A stretch of DNA of 49,913 nt, taken from contig CAKPQH010000011.1 of assembly GCA_934178475.1 (NCBI GenBank), positions 1-49,913 of the forward strand, in the 5' to 3' direction. Source of the stretch: an uncultured Clostridia bacterium (GTDB taxonomy: Bacteria; Bacillota; Clostridia; TANB77; CAG-508). The translations under genes were made by a program, and so were the position numbers. Positions 23,331 through 32,371 of the stretch are shown here, piece by piece (within the stretch, counting starts at the first letter, position 1; each line of letters opens with the position of its first letter). Under the pieces are notes generated by a model, which did no database searches, was not told where the DNA came from, and saw only the letters and a list, made by a program, of their open reading frames with translations.

Positions 23331-25289
23331 ATGAAAAAGATTAAATTATATATAATTTGTATTTTGGTTTTTATAATATCAATAGTAATGCCGAATAAAG
23401 TTAAGGCAAGTTATGATTATTATATAAGTTCTTACAATGTGGATATGGTAGTAAATGAATATAATTCTTATGATATTACAGAGACTATAACTGCTTATTT
23501 TAATGTTGGAAAGCATGGAATTATTAGAAAGATACCAATGATTAATAATGTGAAAAGAGCTGATGGTAGTAAAAGTAAAACGCATGCTAAAATATCAAAT
23601 ATACAGGTTAATGAAAAATATAGCAAAAGTAAATCTAATGGATATCAAGTTATAAAAATAGGAGATGCTAATAAAACAGTAAAAGGAGAGCAAACGTATA
23701 TAATAAAATATACATATGATTTAGGAAATGATGTATTGAAAGATAAGGATGAATTATATTTTAATATTGTTGGAGATGAGTGGGATACAAGTATAGAGAA
23801 AGTTTCTTTTAATATAACTATGCCTAAAACTTTTGATGCAAGTCTATTAGGATTTTCAAGTGGAAGAAGAGGTACTATAGGAAGCGATAATCTGACATAC
23901 AATGTAGATGGTAATTCTATATATGGAAGTTTAAATAAGTCTTTATCTAGTGGAGAAGCTTTAACAATTAGATTAGAGTTACCAGAAGGTTATTTTATAG
24001 GTAGCTCAAGTGTAGATAATTATTATATAGTTTTACTTGTTTTGTGTCTTGTTTTTATATTAATTGCTGACAAATTGTGGAGAACATATGGTAAAGATGA
24101 TCCTGTAATAGAAACAATAGAATTTTATCCGCCAGAAGGATACAATAGTGCTGAAATATCTTATATGTATAAAGGTACAGTAGACAACAAAGGCATTATT
24201 TCATTGCTTATCTATCTAGCAGATAAAGAGTATCTAAAGATTGAAGAATTTGAGACTAAAGGTTTTTTGAGTACAAAAAAAGATTTTAAAATTATAAAAC
24301 TAAAAGATTATGATGGAGAGAATGAATATGAAAGAATATTTTTCAATGGATTATTTAAAAAATATAATACTGTAAGAAAAGCTACTTTAAAAGAAATTAT
24401 GGAAAAAGACGAAAATGCTGTAGCGTCAGATGATACAAGTGAAGAAAAAGGAAAAGATGAATCTGTAACATCAGATGATTTATATAATAAGTTTTATATA
24501 ACAATACGTAAAATTTCTGAAAAGATGAAAGATAATTGGGAAAACTATAGAATGTATGATAAAGAAGCTTCAAGTAAAAGAAAATGGACAGTTTTAATGA
24601 TGGTAATTATATATTTAACTATTATTATAAAACCGATATTATTAAATGTTGGACTAGAAATTTTTGTTAAAAGTTTGCTTTTCAATATTTTCTGGCTTGG
24701 CATAACTGGATATTTATTTTTAAAAAATGGAGGAATAATGGAGAAAGTAATTGGATTTTTTGGTACTTTAATTGGTCTTTTATTATCTACTTTAGTATAT
24801 GGTATGGATTTGTTTGAAATAGATAAATTTGCTTTTGTATCTTCAATGATAGGTGTTGTGTGTATTTTGGTTTTATTGGTATACACAAAAATAATGGAAA
24901 AAAGGACACCATTTGGAATTGAAATGATGGGTAGATTAAGAGGCTTTAAGAGATTTTTAGAAACTGCTGAAAAAGAACAACTTGAAGCCTTAGTGGAAAA
25001 GAATCCAGAGTATTTTTATAATATTTTACCATATACATATGCTTTAGGAATTTCAGATAAATGGATGAAGAAATTTGAAAATATTGCATTGAAAGAACCT
25101 GATTGGTATTATAGCGATATGAATGCATTTGATTATTATAGATTTAATTCATTTATGCATACAACGATGAGAAGCGTATCTAATTCCATGTCATCGGCTC
25201 CAAGTGAATCTTCAGGAGGATTTTCTAGTGGAGGAGGTGGAGGCTTCTCTGGAGGAGGTTCTGGAGGAGGCGGAGGAAGTTCTTGGTAA
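23331..25289 (+). CDS. DUF2207 membrane protein
   Basis: An envelope protein of the DUF2207 family. It has a signal peptide or anchor (MKKIKLYIICILVFIISIVM), then an extracellular beta domain (about 28-220, with DITETITAYFNVGKHGIIRKI), one membrane segment (about 230-248) and a cytoplasmic region. Two or three further segments follow (about 425-525), and it ends in a Gly/Ser-rich tail (FSSGGGGGFSGGGSGGGGG). Such tails are typical of the family. The ATG at 23331 is preferred to the one at 23325 because of its distance from AGAAGGG. Length 652 aa. Co-transcribed with the LemA gene. Function unknown. Confidence 0.9.
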   Translation: MKKIKLYIICILVFIISIVMPNKVKASYDYYISSYNVDMVVNEYNSYDITETITAYFNVGKHGIIRKIPMINNVKRADGSKSKTHAKISNIQVNEKYSKSKSNGYQVIKIGDANKTVKGEQTYIIKYTYDLGNDVLKDKDELYFNIVGDEWDTSIEKVSFNITMPKTFDASLLGFSSGRRGTIGSDNLTYNVDGNSIYGSLNKSLSSGEALTIRLELPEGYFIGSSSVDNYYIVLLVLCLVFILIADKLWRTYGKDDPVIETIEFYPPEGYNSAEISYMYKGTVDNKGIISLLIYLADKEYLKIEEFETKGFLSTKKDFKIIKLKDYDGENEYERIFFNGLFKKYNTVRKATLKEIMEKDENAVASDDTSEEKGKDESVTSDDLYNKFYITIRKISEKMKDNWENYRMYDKEASSKRKWTVLMMVIIYLTIIIKPILLNVGLEIFVKSLLFNIFWLGITGYLFLKNGGIMEKVIGFFGTLIGLLLSTLVYGMDLFEIDKFAFVSSMIGVVCILVLLVYTKIMEKRTPFGIEMMGRLRGFKRFLETAEKEQLEALVEKNPEYFYNILPYTYALGISDKWMKKFENIALKEPDWYYSDMNAFDYYRFNSFMHTTMRSVSNSMSSAPSESSGGFSSGGGGGFSGGGSGGGGGSSW

Positions 25290-25335
25290 GAATTTTTTAA
25301 TCCCCAAAAAAAGAAAAATTAGTATAAGATTTAAT

Positions 25336-25369
25336 AATCCTAGTTTGTTTAGCAATCTGGGATTTTTTT
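25336..25369 (+). terminator. Terminator of the lemA-DUF2207 operon
   Basis: AATCCTAG (25336-25343) pairs with CTGGGATT (25357-25364) with one wobble, followed by a T run. Confidence 0.75.
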
Positions 25370-25399
25370 ATAATATGGATTTTTTCGTTTGATGGTAAA

Positions 25400-25428
25400 T
25401 AGACAATTAAGTAAATTTGTGATATACT
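25400..25428 (+). promoter_or_regulatory. trmFO promoter
   Basis: TAGACA (25400-25405) and TATACT (25423-25428), spacer 17, 35 bases before the start codon. Confidence 0.5.
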
Positions 25429-25463
25429 AGTGGTTATTAAAAAGGATATAGAAAGGATATTAG

Positions 25464-26837
25464 ATGGATTATATTGTTGTAATAGGTGGAGGTTTAGCTG
25501 GATGTGAAGCAGCATACCAAATAGCTAAAAGAGGAATAAAAGTAAAATTATATGAAATGAAACCGAAAAAATATTCTGCAGCACATTCAAACAAAGATTT
25601 AGCAGAAATAGTATGTAGCAATTCTTTCAAATCTAATTTGCATACAAACGCATGTGGACTTTTAAAAGAAGAGCTTAGAATATTAGATTCTTTACTTATA
25701 AAAATTGCAGATGAGACAAGAGTTCCAGCAGGACAAGCTTTGGCAGTAGATAGAGAGATTTTTTCAAAAAAAGTAACTGAAGAAATAGAGAATAATCCTT
25801 TAATTGAAATAATACATGAAGAGGTTAAAAATATAGAAGAGTTAGCGAAAAATACAATTGTAATAGTTGCAACAGGTCCACTTACTTCAGAAGGATTATC
25901 AAAAGATATTATTAGTATAACAGGAGAAGATAAATTTTCTTTTTATGATGCTGCAGCTCCTATTGTGACAAAAGAAAGTATAGATTTTGATATAGCTTTT
26001 TATGGTGAAAGATATGAGCAAGAAAAGAAAAAAGACGAAGATATTGAAGAGTGGAAAAAAAGAATAGACAGACAAGAAGCAAGTTATATAAATTTGCCAA
26101 TGAATAAAGAAGAATATGAAGAATTTTGGAGAGAACTTGTAAATGCTGAGATTGTAGAATTACATGAATTTGAAAAGGGAGAGATATTTGAAGGTTGTAT
26201 GCCTATTGAAGTTATGGCGAAAAGAGGAATTGATACATTAAGATTTGGACCATTAAAACCAGTAGGATTTGATAATCCAAGAACTGGAAAAAGACCATAT
26301 GCTTTAGTACAATTAAGACAAGATGACTCGAATGCAACTATTTATAATTTAGTTGGTTTTCAAACGAATTTAAAATTTGGAGAGCAAAAGAGAGTATTTA
26401 GTATGATTCCAGGACTTAAAAATGCTGATTTTGTTAAATATGGAGTTATGCATAGAAATTCATACATTAATTCTACGGTTTTGTTAGATGAAACATATAA
26501 TTTAAAAAAGAATAACAATATATATTTTGCAGGGCAAATAACAGGTGTTGAAGGATATGTTGAATCTATTTCCTCTGGTTTAATTGCAGGAATTAATGCC
26601 GCTAATAAATTTAGTGGTAGAGGAAAAATTGAATTTAATGAATATACGATGATAGGAGCACTATCTAAATATGTGTCAATTCCAAATGAAAAGTTTCAAC
26701 CAATGAATGCAAATTTTGGGATAATACCTGGGCTAGAGGAAAGAATAAAAGATAAAAAAATTAAATATGGAAAATTAGCAGATAGAGCTATAGAAAATTT
26801 AAAAAAATGTATACAAATAACAGAAAATGGTGTATAA
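25464..26837 (+). CDS. trmFO: Folate/FAD-dependent tRNA m5U54 methyltransferase TrmFO
   Basis: Makes 5-methyluridine at position 54 of the tRNA T loop using methylene-tetrahydrofolate and FADH2, in place of the SAM-dependent TrmA. The N-terminal Rossmann site is VIGGGLAGCEAAYQIAKRG, followed by YEMKP and CSNSFKSN. Further family motifs are FEGCMPIEVMAKRG and RTGKRPYALVQLRQ, and the C-terminal FAD site is FAGQITGVEGYVESISSGL. Length 457 aa is slightly longer than usual. GAAAGGAT precedes the ATG. alaS follows after 43 bases. Confidence 0.97.
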   Translation: MDYIVVIGGGLAGCEAAYQIAKRGIKVKLYEMKPKKYSAAHSNKDLAEIVCSNSFKSNLHTNACGLLKEELRILDSLLIKIADETRVPAGQALAVDREIFSKKVTEEIENNPLIEIIHEEVKNIEELAKNTIVIVATGPLTSEGLSKDIISITGEDKFSFYDAAAPIVTKESIDFDIAFYGERYEQEKKKDEDIEEWKKRIDRQEASYINLPMNKEEYEEFWRELVNAEIVELHEFEKGEIFEGCMPIEVMAKRGIDTLRFGPLKPVGFDNPRTGKRPYALVQLRQDDSNATIYNLVGFQTNLKFGEQKRVFSMIPGLKNADFVKYGVMHRNSYINSTVLLDETYNLKKNNNIYFAGQITGVEGYVESISSGLIAGINAANKFSGRGKIEFNEYTMIGALSKYVSIPNEKFQPMNANFGIIPGLEERIKDKKIKYGKLADRAIENLKKCIQITENGV

Positions 26838-26880
26838 TTAGCGTGCTAGTTAAAGAGAATAAAGGAAAGTAGGAAAAGTA

Positions 26881-28629
26881 ATGAATGCAATTGAAATAAG
26901 AAATAAATATTTGAATTTTTTTGAAAAACATAATCATAAAGTGATTCCGTCAGCACCTTTGATACCAGAAAATGATCCTTCTGTATTGTTTACAACTGCT
27001 GGAATGCAACCATTAGTGCCATATCTTTTAGGTGCAAAACATCCAGAGGGAACAAGACTTACGGATTATCAAAAATGTATAAGAACAAATGATATAGATG
27101 AGGTTGGAGATAATAGACATTTAACATACTTTGAAATGCTTGGAAATTGGTCTTTAGGAGATTATTTTAAAGAAGAATCTATTAAAATGAGTTGGGAATT
27201 TTTAACTAAAGAATTAGAAATTCCAGCTGAGAAAATATCAGTAACATGTTTTGGTGGAAATGATGATTTACCAAAGGATGAAGTTTCAGCAAGGTTATGG
27301 GAAGAAGCAGGAGTACCAAAAGAAAGAATATATTTCTTAAAAGATAATTGGTGGATTGCAGGAGAAACAGGACCTTGTGGCTCAGATACAGAAATGTTTT
27401 ATGATACAGGTAAACCTAAATGTTCTGAAGGATGTAATCCAGATTGCGATTGTGGAAAATATGTTGAAATATGGAATAATGTTTTTATGGAGTTTTATAA
27501 AGATGAAACAGGAAAACTTACACCATTAAAACAAAAAAATGTTGATACAGGACTTGGACTTGAAAGAGTAAATATGTTACTTCAAGGAAAAGAAACCCCA
27601 TATGATACAGAAATATTCAAACCAATAATGCAAAAATTGGAAGAATTACAAAAACAAGATAATTTGAGTAGTAGAAGAATTATAGCAGAACATTTAAGGG
27701 CAAGTATGATGATTATTTGTGATGGAGGAAGACCAAGCAACCTAGATAGAGGTTATGTTCTTCGTAGATTAATAAGAAGAATGATTAGACATATGAATAA
27801 ATTACAAATAGATTTAAGTGAAATATCAACATTAATTGAACTAAATGTGGAAAATCTAAAAGAAATGTATCCAGATTTAGAAAAAAATAAAGATGTTATA
27901 AAATCAACTATACTAGAAGAAAAAGATAAATTTGTTAAGACATTAAATCACGGAGAAAAAGAATTTAATAAGCAAATAAATAGATTGAAACTAGAGGGAA
28001 AAGATAAAGTAGAAGGAAAGATTGTATTTAGATTATATGATACTTATGGTTTTCCACCAGAGGTTACAAAAGATTTAGCAAGTGAAAATAATATGACAAT
28101 AGATATAGAAGAATTTAATAAATTATTTAAAGAACACCAAGAAAAATCAAGAGCAGGAGCTGAACAAAAATTTAAAGGTGGACTTGCTTCAACAGGTGAA
28201 ATGGAAACTAAATATCATACAGCTACACATTTATTGAACGCTGCTTTAAAACAAGTTTTGGGAAGCCATGTACATCAAAGAGGAAGTAACATTACTGCTG
28301 AAAGAATGAGATTTGACTTTTCTCATGATGCTAAAATGACAGATGAGGAAAAGAAGAATGTTCAAGAATTAGTTAATAAGTGGATTAAAGATGCAATTCC
28401 TGTTGAAAGATTGGAAATGACTAAACAAGAAGCTATAGATATGGGTGCAGAAGCAATGTTTATTGATAAATATGGAGATGAAGTTATAGTATATAAAATT
28501 GGAGATGTATCAACTGAAGTATGTGGTGGACCTCATGTTAAAAATACTAAAGAATTAGGTAAATTCATAATTAAAAAAGAAGAATCTAGTTCTTCAGGAG
28601 TAAGAAGAATAAAAGCTATTTTAGAATAG
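26881..28629 (+). CDS. alaS: Alanyl-tRNA synthetase, short form
   Basis: Attaches alanine to tRNA-Ala. The class II catalytic region is complete (FTTAGMQPLVPYLLG, TYFEMLGNWSLGDYFKEE, the GLGLERV motif 3). The editing core has HTATHLLNAALKQVLGSH with the HxxxH zinc motif and CGGPHV. At 582 aa it is ~290 residues shorter than the usual ~875. The beta-barrel segment normally between the tRNA-binding region and HxxxH is reduced to a short linker, and the protein ends at GVRRIKAILE, lacking the C-Ala domain. It has an extra Cys-rich loop, KCSEGCNPDCDCGKYVEIW. This layout resembles the short AlaRS of Patescibacteria (CPR). No frameshift is visible; a HIT gene starts 12 bases later. Confidence 0.93.
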   Translation: MNAIEIRNKYLNFFEKHNHKVIPSAPLIPENDPSVLFTTAGMQPLVPYLLGAKHPEGTRLTDYQKCIRTNDIDEVGDNRHLTYFEMLGNWSLGDYFKEESIKMSWEFLTKELEIPAEKISVTCFGGNDDLPKDEVSARLWEEAGVPKERIYFLKDNWWIAGETGPCGSDTEMFYDTGKPKCSEGCNPDCDCGKYVEIWNNVFMEFYKDETGKLTPLKQKNVDTGLGLERVNMLLQGKETPYDTEIFKPIMQKLEELQKQDNLSSRRIIAEHLRASMMIICDGGRPSNLDRGYVLRRLIRRMIRHMNKLQIDLSEISTLIELNVENLKEMYPDLEKNKDVIKSTILEEKDKFVKTLNHGEKEFNKQINRLKLEGKDKVEGKIVFRLYDTYGFPPEVTKDLASENNMTIDIEEFNKLFKEHQEKSRAGAEQKFKGGLASTGEMETKYHTATHLLNAALKQVLGSHVHQRGSNITAERMRFDFSHDAKMTDEEKKNVQELVNKWIKDAIPVERLEMTKQEAIDMGAEAMFIDKYGDEVIVYKIGDVSTEVCGGPHVKNTKELGKFIIKKEESSSSGVRRIKAILE

Positions 28630-28641
28630 GAGAGTTATATT

Positions 28642-28986
28642 ATGGAAGATTGTATATTTTGTAAAATAATTAAAGGAGAAGTTCCATCAAATAAGGTATA
28701 TGAAGATGAGTATGTATATGCATTTTATGATATAAATCCAGTTGCTAAAATTCATATATTAGTTATTCCTAAAAAACATATAAATTCTTTAGCTGAGCTT
28801 AGTGAAGAAGATGAAAAGTATGTATGGAGTATTCATAAAGCTATAAACAAAATAGCAAAAGATAAAGGATTTGATAAGAGTGGATATAGAGTAATTGTAA
28901 ATTGTGGAAAAGACGCAGGACAAGAAGTTATGCACTTACATTATCATATATTAGCAGGAGAAAAGTTTGGAGATAAAATAGTTTAA
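28642..28986 (+). CDS. HIT/HINT family nucleotide hydrolase
   Basis: A histidine-triad purine nucleoside phosphoramidase-like protein. It begins DCIFCKIIKGEVPSNKVYED and ends with the triad HLHYHILAG. The early CxxC (CIFC) and a later HINSLAEL-type histidine are zinc-site features of HINT proteins. Length 114 aa is normal. It follows alaS by 12 bases; HINT enzymes hydrolyse aminoacyl-adenylates made by synthetases, so the pairing is sensible. A strong terminator closes the operon. Confidence 0.95.
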   Translation: MEDCIFCKIIKGEVPSNKVYEDEYVYAFYDINPVAKIHILVIPKKHINSLAELSEEDEKYVWSIHKAINKIAKDKGFDKSGYRVIVNCGKDAGQEVMHLHYHILAGEKFGDKIV

Positions 28987-28992
28987 TGAATG

Positions 28993-29028
28993 TAGTCTAT
29001 ATGAAAAAATCATATAGACTAAATTTTT
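28993..29028 (+). terminator. Terminator of the trmFO/alaS/HIT region
   Basis: TAGTCTATATGA (28993-29004) pairs perfectly with TCATATAGACTA (29010-29021) around an A5 loop, then AATTTTT. Confidence 0.9.
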
Positions 29029-29053
29029 CTGATGATTTAAGAGAGGATAGAAA

Positions 29054-29347
29054 ATGGAAATATTAAAAACAATAGGAATAAAAAATATAATAATATATTT
29101 GTTAGCAGTTAATATAATTGGATTTTTAGCTATGGGATTAGATAAATGGAAGGCAAAAAGAGGTTCATGGAGAATTCCAGAAAATACGTTGTTTATGTTT
29201 ACAATTTTGGGCGGTGGAATAGGTACAATAGCAGGAATATATGTATTTAGACATAAGACTCAAAAGAAAAAGTTTACAATAGGCATGCCTGTAATTTTCA
29301 TTTTAGAAGTTATATTAATAATTTATTTATTGTATATATTTAAGTAA
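29054..29347 (+). CDS. DUF1294 membrane protein
   Basis: A small inner-membrane protein of the DUF1294 family, recognised by MGLDKWKAKRGSWRIPE, TILGGGIGTIAGIYVFRHKT and the KKKFTIGMPVI segment that follows. Three hydrophobic helices (about 14-28, 47-65 and 77-95). Length 97 aa is normal. GAGGATAG precedes the ATG. Function unknown. Separated from the next gene by 56 bases, so possibly in one operon with it. Confidence 0.85.
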   Translation: MEILKTIGIKNIIIYLLAVNIIGFLAMGLDKWKAKRGSWRIPENTLFMFTILGGGIGTIAGIYVFRHKTQKKKFTIGMPVIFILEVILIIYLLYIFK

Positions 29348-29403
29348 AACTATTGTCAATTTTTTTACTTTATATTAAAATAAGATACAATGGAGGAATA
29401 GAT

Positions 29404-29844
29404 GTGGAAGAAGATATGAAGAAAGTATATTCTGAGGTTATTGCAGCTCTTAGATTAGTTGATGATGAAGAAAAATTAGCAAAATTGCCTATGGAGTTTG
29501 TTGAACTAATAAGAAGTAAAGCTGATGCAACATATATGCCTGAACTATCTAAAGATAAAAATTTAGAAGAACAAAATTTAAATCCCAAAACATATTCTAT
29601 TTTAGCATGGATTGCAAATAAATTTTGGGAAGAAGAATTACCACAAGAAAGTGAAGAAAAAGAAATTTATGTTTATAATGATTTAGATATTGATTTGGAA
29701 AATATAGGTGTAGTTAGTGAAAAAAATAATTTACCAATGGTAATTAGTAAACTTAATTGGTTTGAAAAGATAAAAATAAAGATTAATTTAATAGTAAATA
29801 AACTATTTAAGAGAAGAAAGTATGAGAAAACTGTAATGGAATAG
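29404..29844 (+). CDS. Hypothetical protein, 146 aa
   Basis: I do not recognise a domain. The protein is soluble and acidic, with a helical N-terminal half (MKKVYSEVIAALRLVDDEEK, LPMEFVELIRSKADATYMPE), a tryptophan-containing stretch SILAWIANKFWEEELPQ, and a basic C-terminus (INLIVNKLFKRRKYEK). The GTG at 29404 is chosen because TGGAGGA lies 7 bases upstream; an in-frame ATG at 29353 would add 17 residues with no ribosome-binding site. It is followed 11 bases later by another unknown gene and is probably co-transcribed with it. Confidence 0.75.
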   Translation: MEEDMKKVYSEVIAALRLVDDEEKLAKLPMEFVELIRSKADATYMPELSKDKNLEEQNLNPKTYSILAWIANKFWEEELPQESEEKEIYVYNDLDIDLENIGVVSEKNNLPMVISKLNWFEKIKIKINLIVNKLFKRRKYEKTVME

Positions 29845-29855
29845 AAAGGATTAGG

Positions 29856-30710
29856 ATGAAACCAGAAAAGATAAATAAAATACCAATAGATAAGACAAGA
29901 AAGTTAATATTTCTTATGATAATAGTGCTTTGTTTGATTGCTATTGGAATTGCTTTATATTATCAATATTATAGAGAAGAAAAATTAGGTATTATATTTG
30001 GTATAAATACAAAAGAGGAATTAAAAGAAGAAGAATATAATGAACTTAAAGCTAATTTTAATTCTATTTTTGATAATAAACTAGTAAATAATTCGAATGG
30101 TAATTATAAAAAAATAAATGAAAATGAAGATTATGTTTATTGTGGATATAGTAACACTGAGAAAAGTGATAATTATACGTTAAATGTTAATTTACCATAT
30201 ATAAATTTGAATAATAATATAACGTATAAATATACCACAGATATAAATAATATATTCAAAACTAAAACAGAAGATATAATTGCTAAAAATTTAAATAATA
30301 ATGAAGTTTTTTCTGTTAGTTATAAAGCTTATATAGTACAAGATATTTTATCATTGGTTATTAAGGCTGAGCTTAAAGAGGGAAAAAATTCACAAAGAGT
30401 TCTTATTCAAACTTATAACTATAATATAAAGGAAAATAAAGAAGAAACATTAAGGGATTTTCTAGATTTAAAAGGGGTTACTGAAAGCGAAGCTAACAAA
30501 AAGATAAAACAAGAAATTGAGGAAAAGAAGAAACAAAATGAACAATTATCAGAACTTGGATATAATATGTATGTAAGAGAATATGATGAAAAAATATATG
30601 GAATAAGTAATACAACAGAATTCTTTATGGATGAAAAAGGTAATTTATATTTAGTTTATCCATATGGAAACAAAGATTATACAAGTGAATTTGATTTAGT
30701 TATTTTTTAA
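29856..30710 (+). CDS. Hypothetical membrane-anchored protein, 284 aa
   Basis: A single N-terminal membrane helix (residues 18-37, LIFLMIIVLCLIAIGIALYY) after a basic segment marks it as an anchored, outward-facing protein. The outer part is rich in Asn and Lys, with alternating strands (YTLNVNLPYINLNNNITYKY, VLIQTYNYNIKENKEETL) and a helix, EANKKIKQEIEEKKKQNEQL. The overall pattern, a DUF3298-like beta region ending in YLVYPYGNKDYTSEFDLVIF, recalls surface proteins of the PdaC/RsiV type, but I cannot place it firmly. AAAGGATTAGG precedes the ATG. A strong terminator follows 75 bases downstream. Confidence 0.75.
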   Translation: MKPEKINKIPIDKTRKLIFLMIIVLCLIAIGIALYYQYYREEKLGIIFGINTKEELKEEEYNELKANFNSIFDNKLVNNSNGNYKKINENEDYVYCGYSNTEKSDNYTLNVNLPYINLNNNITYKYTTDINNIFKTKTEDIIAKNLNNNEVFSVSYKAYIVQDILSLVIKAELKEGKNSQRVLIQTYNYNIKENKEETLRDFLDLKGVTESEANKKIKQEIEEKKKQNEQLSELGYNMYVREYDEKIYGISNTTEFFMDEKGNLYLVYPYGNKDYTSEFDLVIF

Positions 30711-30785
30711 AGTAATTTTTAATTATTGATATAGGTGAATCAAAACGATAACGAAAATAAAATATAAAATTTCTATAATATACAA

Positions 30786-30813
30786 AAAGAGAAGCGGTAA
30801 GCTTCTCTTTTTT
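30786..30813. terminator. Bidirectional terminator
   Basis: AAAGAGAAGC (30786-30795) pairs perfectly with GCTTCTCTTT (30801-30810) around GGTAA, with T following on the plus strand and A preceding. The remaining 30814-30924 sequence holds nothing I can name. Confidence 0.85.
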
Positions 30814-30924
30814 GAAAATAAAAGGGGATGTTTATTAGTTAGTTTTAATTCTTTTTACTAACTATATATAATATAACTTATAAATTTGTTCATTCTGTGA
30901 ATAAAATGTGAAATGATTGTATGT

Positions 30925-32175
30925 TTAGTTTGCGTTTGATTCACCTAAAGTTAAGGTTAATTGCTTTTCGCTTCCGTTTCTATTAATAGTAAGTTTTACT
31001 TGATCTCCAATTGAATGTTTATTTTTTATGTTGTTTAATTCATCCATTGTTTTTATTTCAGTATCATCAATTTTTGTTATAACGTCTCCAGTTTGTACTC
31101 CAGCTTTTTCAGCAGCAGAATATTGTTCAACAGAAACTACATAAACACCAACTGTTAAATTGTATTTTTTAGCAGTTGCTTCATCTATATTTCTTCCTGA
31201 AACTCCAATATATGGTCTTCTTACTTTATTGTAAGTTATAAGTTCATTAGTAATCTCAGTAGTAGAATTTATAGGAATAGCAAATCCGATTCCTTCTACA
31301 CCTGTACTTGAAACTTTCATAGTATTAATTCCTATTACTTGTCCTTGACTGTTAACTAATGCTCCACCACTATTACCAGAGTTTATTGCTGCATCTGTTT
31401 GAATACATGTAAATGAATTACCATCTTCGTCTGATACTTCTCTATTTATTGCGCTAACCACACCACAAGTTATAGTTGTACCTAAATTTAAAGGATTTCC
31501 AACAGCCATAGTAAATTCTCCAACTTTTATGCTATTAGAATCTGCAAATTCAGCAGCTGTAAGTCCATTTTTATCAATTTTTAATACTGCTAAATCAGTT
31601 TGTGAATCTTTACCAACAATTGTTGCATCATATTGATTTGAATCTCCATATAAAGTTACTTTTATGGAAGTAGCATCAGAAATATCATAATATGTTGATG
31701 ATGAAGATGTTGCAACAACGTGATTATTTGTTAATATATATCCGTCTTCACTAATTATTATTCCAGAACCTGATGCTGAGGCAGTAGATGTAGAGTCAGA
31801 AGGCATACCACCAAATAGACTATAGTAATAAGATGACATGTTTGATTTTACATTATAAGTAACTTGAATTCCAACAATTGATGGTAATATTTTGTTTGAT
31901 GCGTAAACTGCTGTGTCTGAATAATTATTCAAAGAAACAAAATCTACTGTTCCTGAGTTTGATGATTCATTTACAGATGAACTAGTTTTTATTGAATTAT
32001 TATTTCCTACAATTTTAGATTTTATAGATGGAACTCCAAAACATGTTCCGACAACTAGTGAACAACCTAAAACACCACTTAAGAATGGAATAAGGATACT
32101 GTTTTTTAGGTTAGATTTGTTTTCTTTTTCTGAAAAACTTGAAATATTTTTAAAATTACTTTGATTATTTTCCAT
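30925..32175 (-). CDS. HtrA/DegP-like serine protease
   Basis: A membrane-anchored quality-control protease of the cell envelope. A cytoplasmic start is followed by one membrane helix (about 26-48). Then comes a Ser/Asn-rich linker and a trypsin-like domain with His152 (LTNNHVVA), Asp194 (TDLAVLKID) and Ser269 (NSGNSGGALVN). One C-terminal PDZ domain follows (IGVSGRNIDEATAKKYN, GVQTGDVITKIDD). Length 416 aa matches Bacillus HtrA/HtrB/YyxA. The start has an ACGGAGGTAAAAAA ribosome-binding site. Transcribed alone, divergently from sigG. The DNA between shows no clear CssR-type box. Confidence 0.95.
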   Translation of the reverse strand: MENNQSNFKNISSFSEKENKSNLKNSILIPFLSGVLGCSLVVGTCFGVPSIKSKIVGNNNSIKTSSSVNESSNSGTVDFVSLNNYSDTAVYASNKILPSIVGIQVTYNVKSNMSSYYYSLFGGMPSDSTSTASASGSGIIISEDGYILTNNHVVATSSSSTYYDISDATSIKVTLYGDSNQYDATIVGKDSQTDLAVLKIDKNGLTAAEFADSNSIKVGEFTMAVGNPLNLGTTITCGVVSAINREVSDEDGNSFTCIQTDAAINSGNSGGALVNSQGQVIGINTMKVSSTGVEGIGFAIPINSTTEITNELITYNKVRRPYIGVSGRNIDEATAKKYNLTVGVYVVSVEQYSAAEKAGVQTGDVITKIDDTEIKTMDELNNIKNKHSIGDQVKLTINRNGSEKQLTLTLGESNAN

Positions 32176-32371
32176 TTTTTTACCTCCGTATAAATATTAT
32201 TTGAATAATTCATTTTAATATTACTATTTATTTGTGAATTTTGTGTGAAAAAATTGTATTAAAATGATTTTTTTAGAAAATTTTAATAAATAATCAAAAT
32301 AACTGAAAAGAATAAAAATACCTTTTTTGGAAATAATGTAATTAATATTATTTCTAAAGGAGGTTTTTTAT

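Noticed and set aside
26838..26880. T-box leader upstream of alaS
   Set aside because: Only 43 bases separate trmFO and alaS; there is no room for a T-box.
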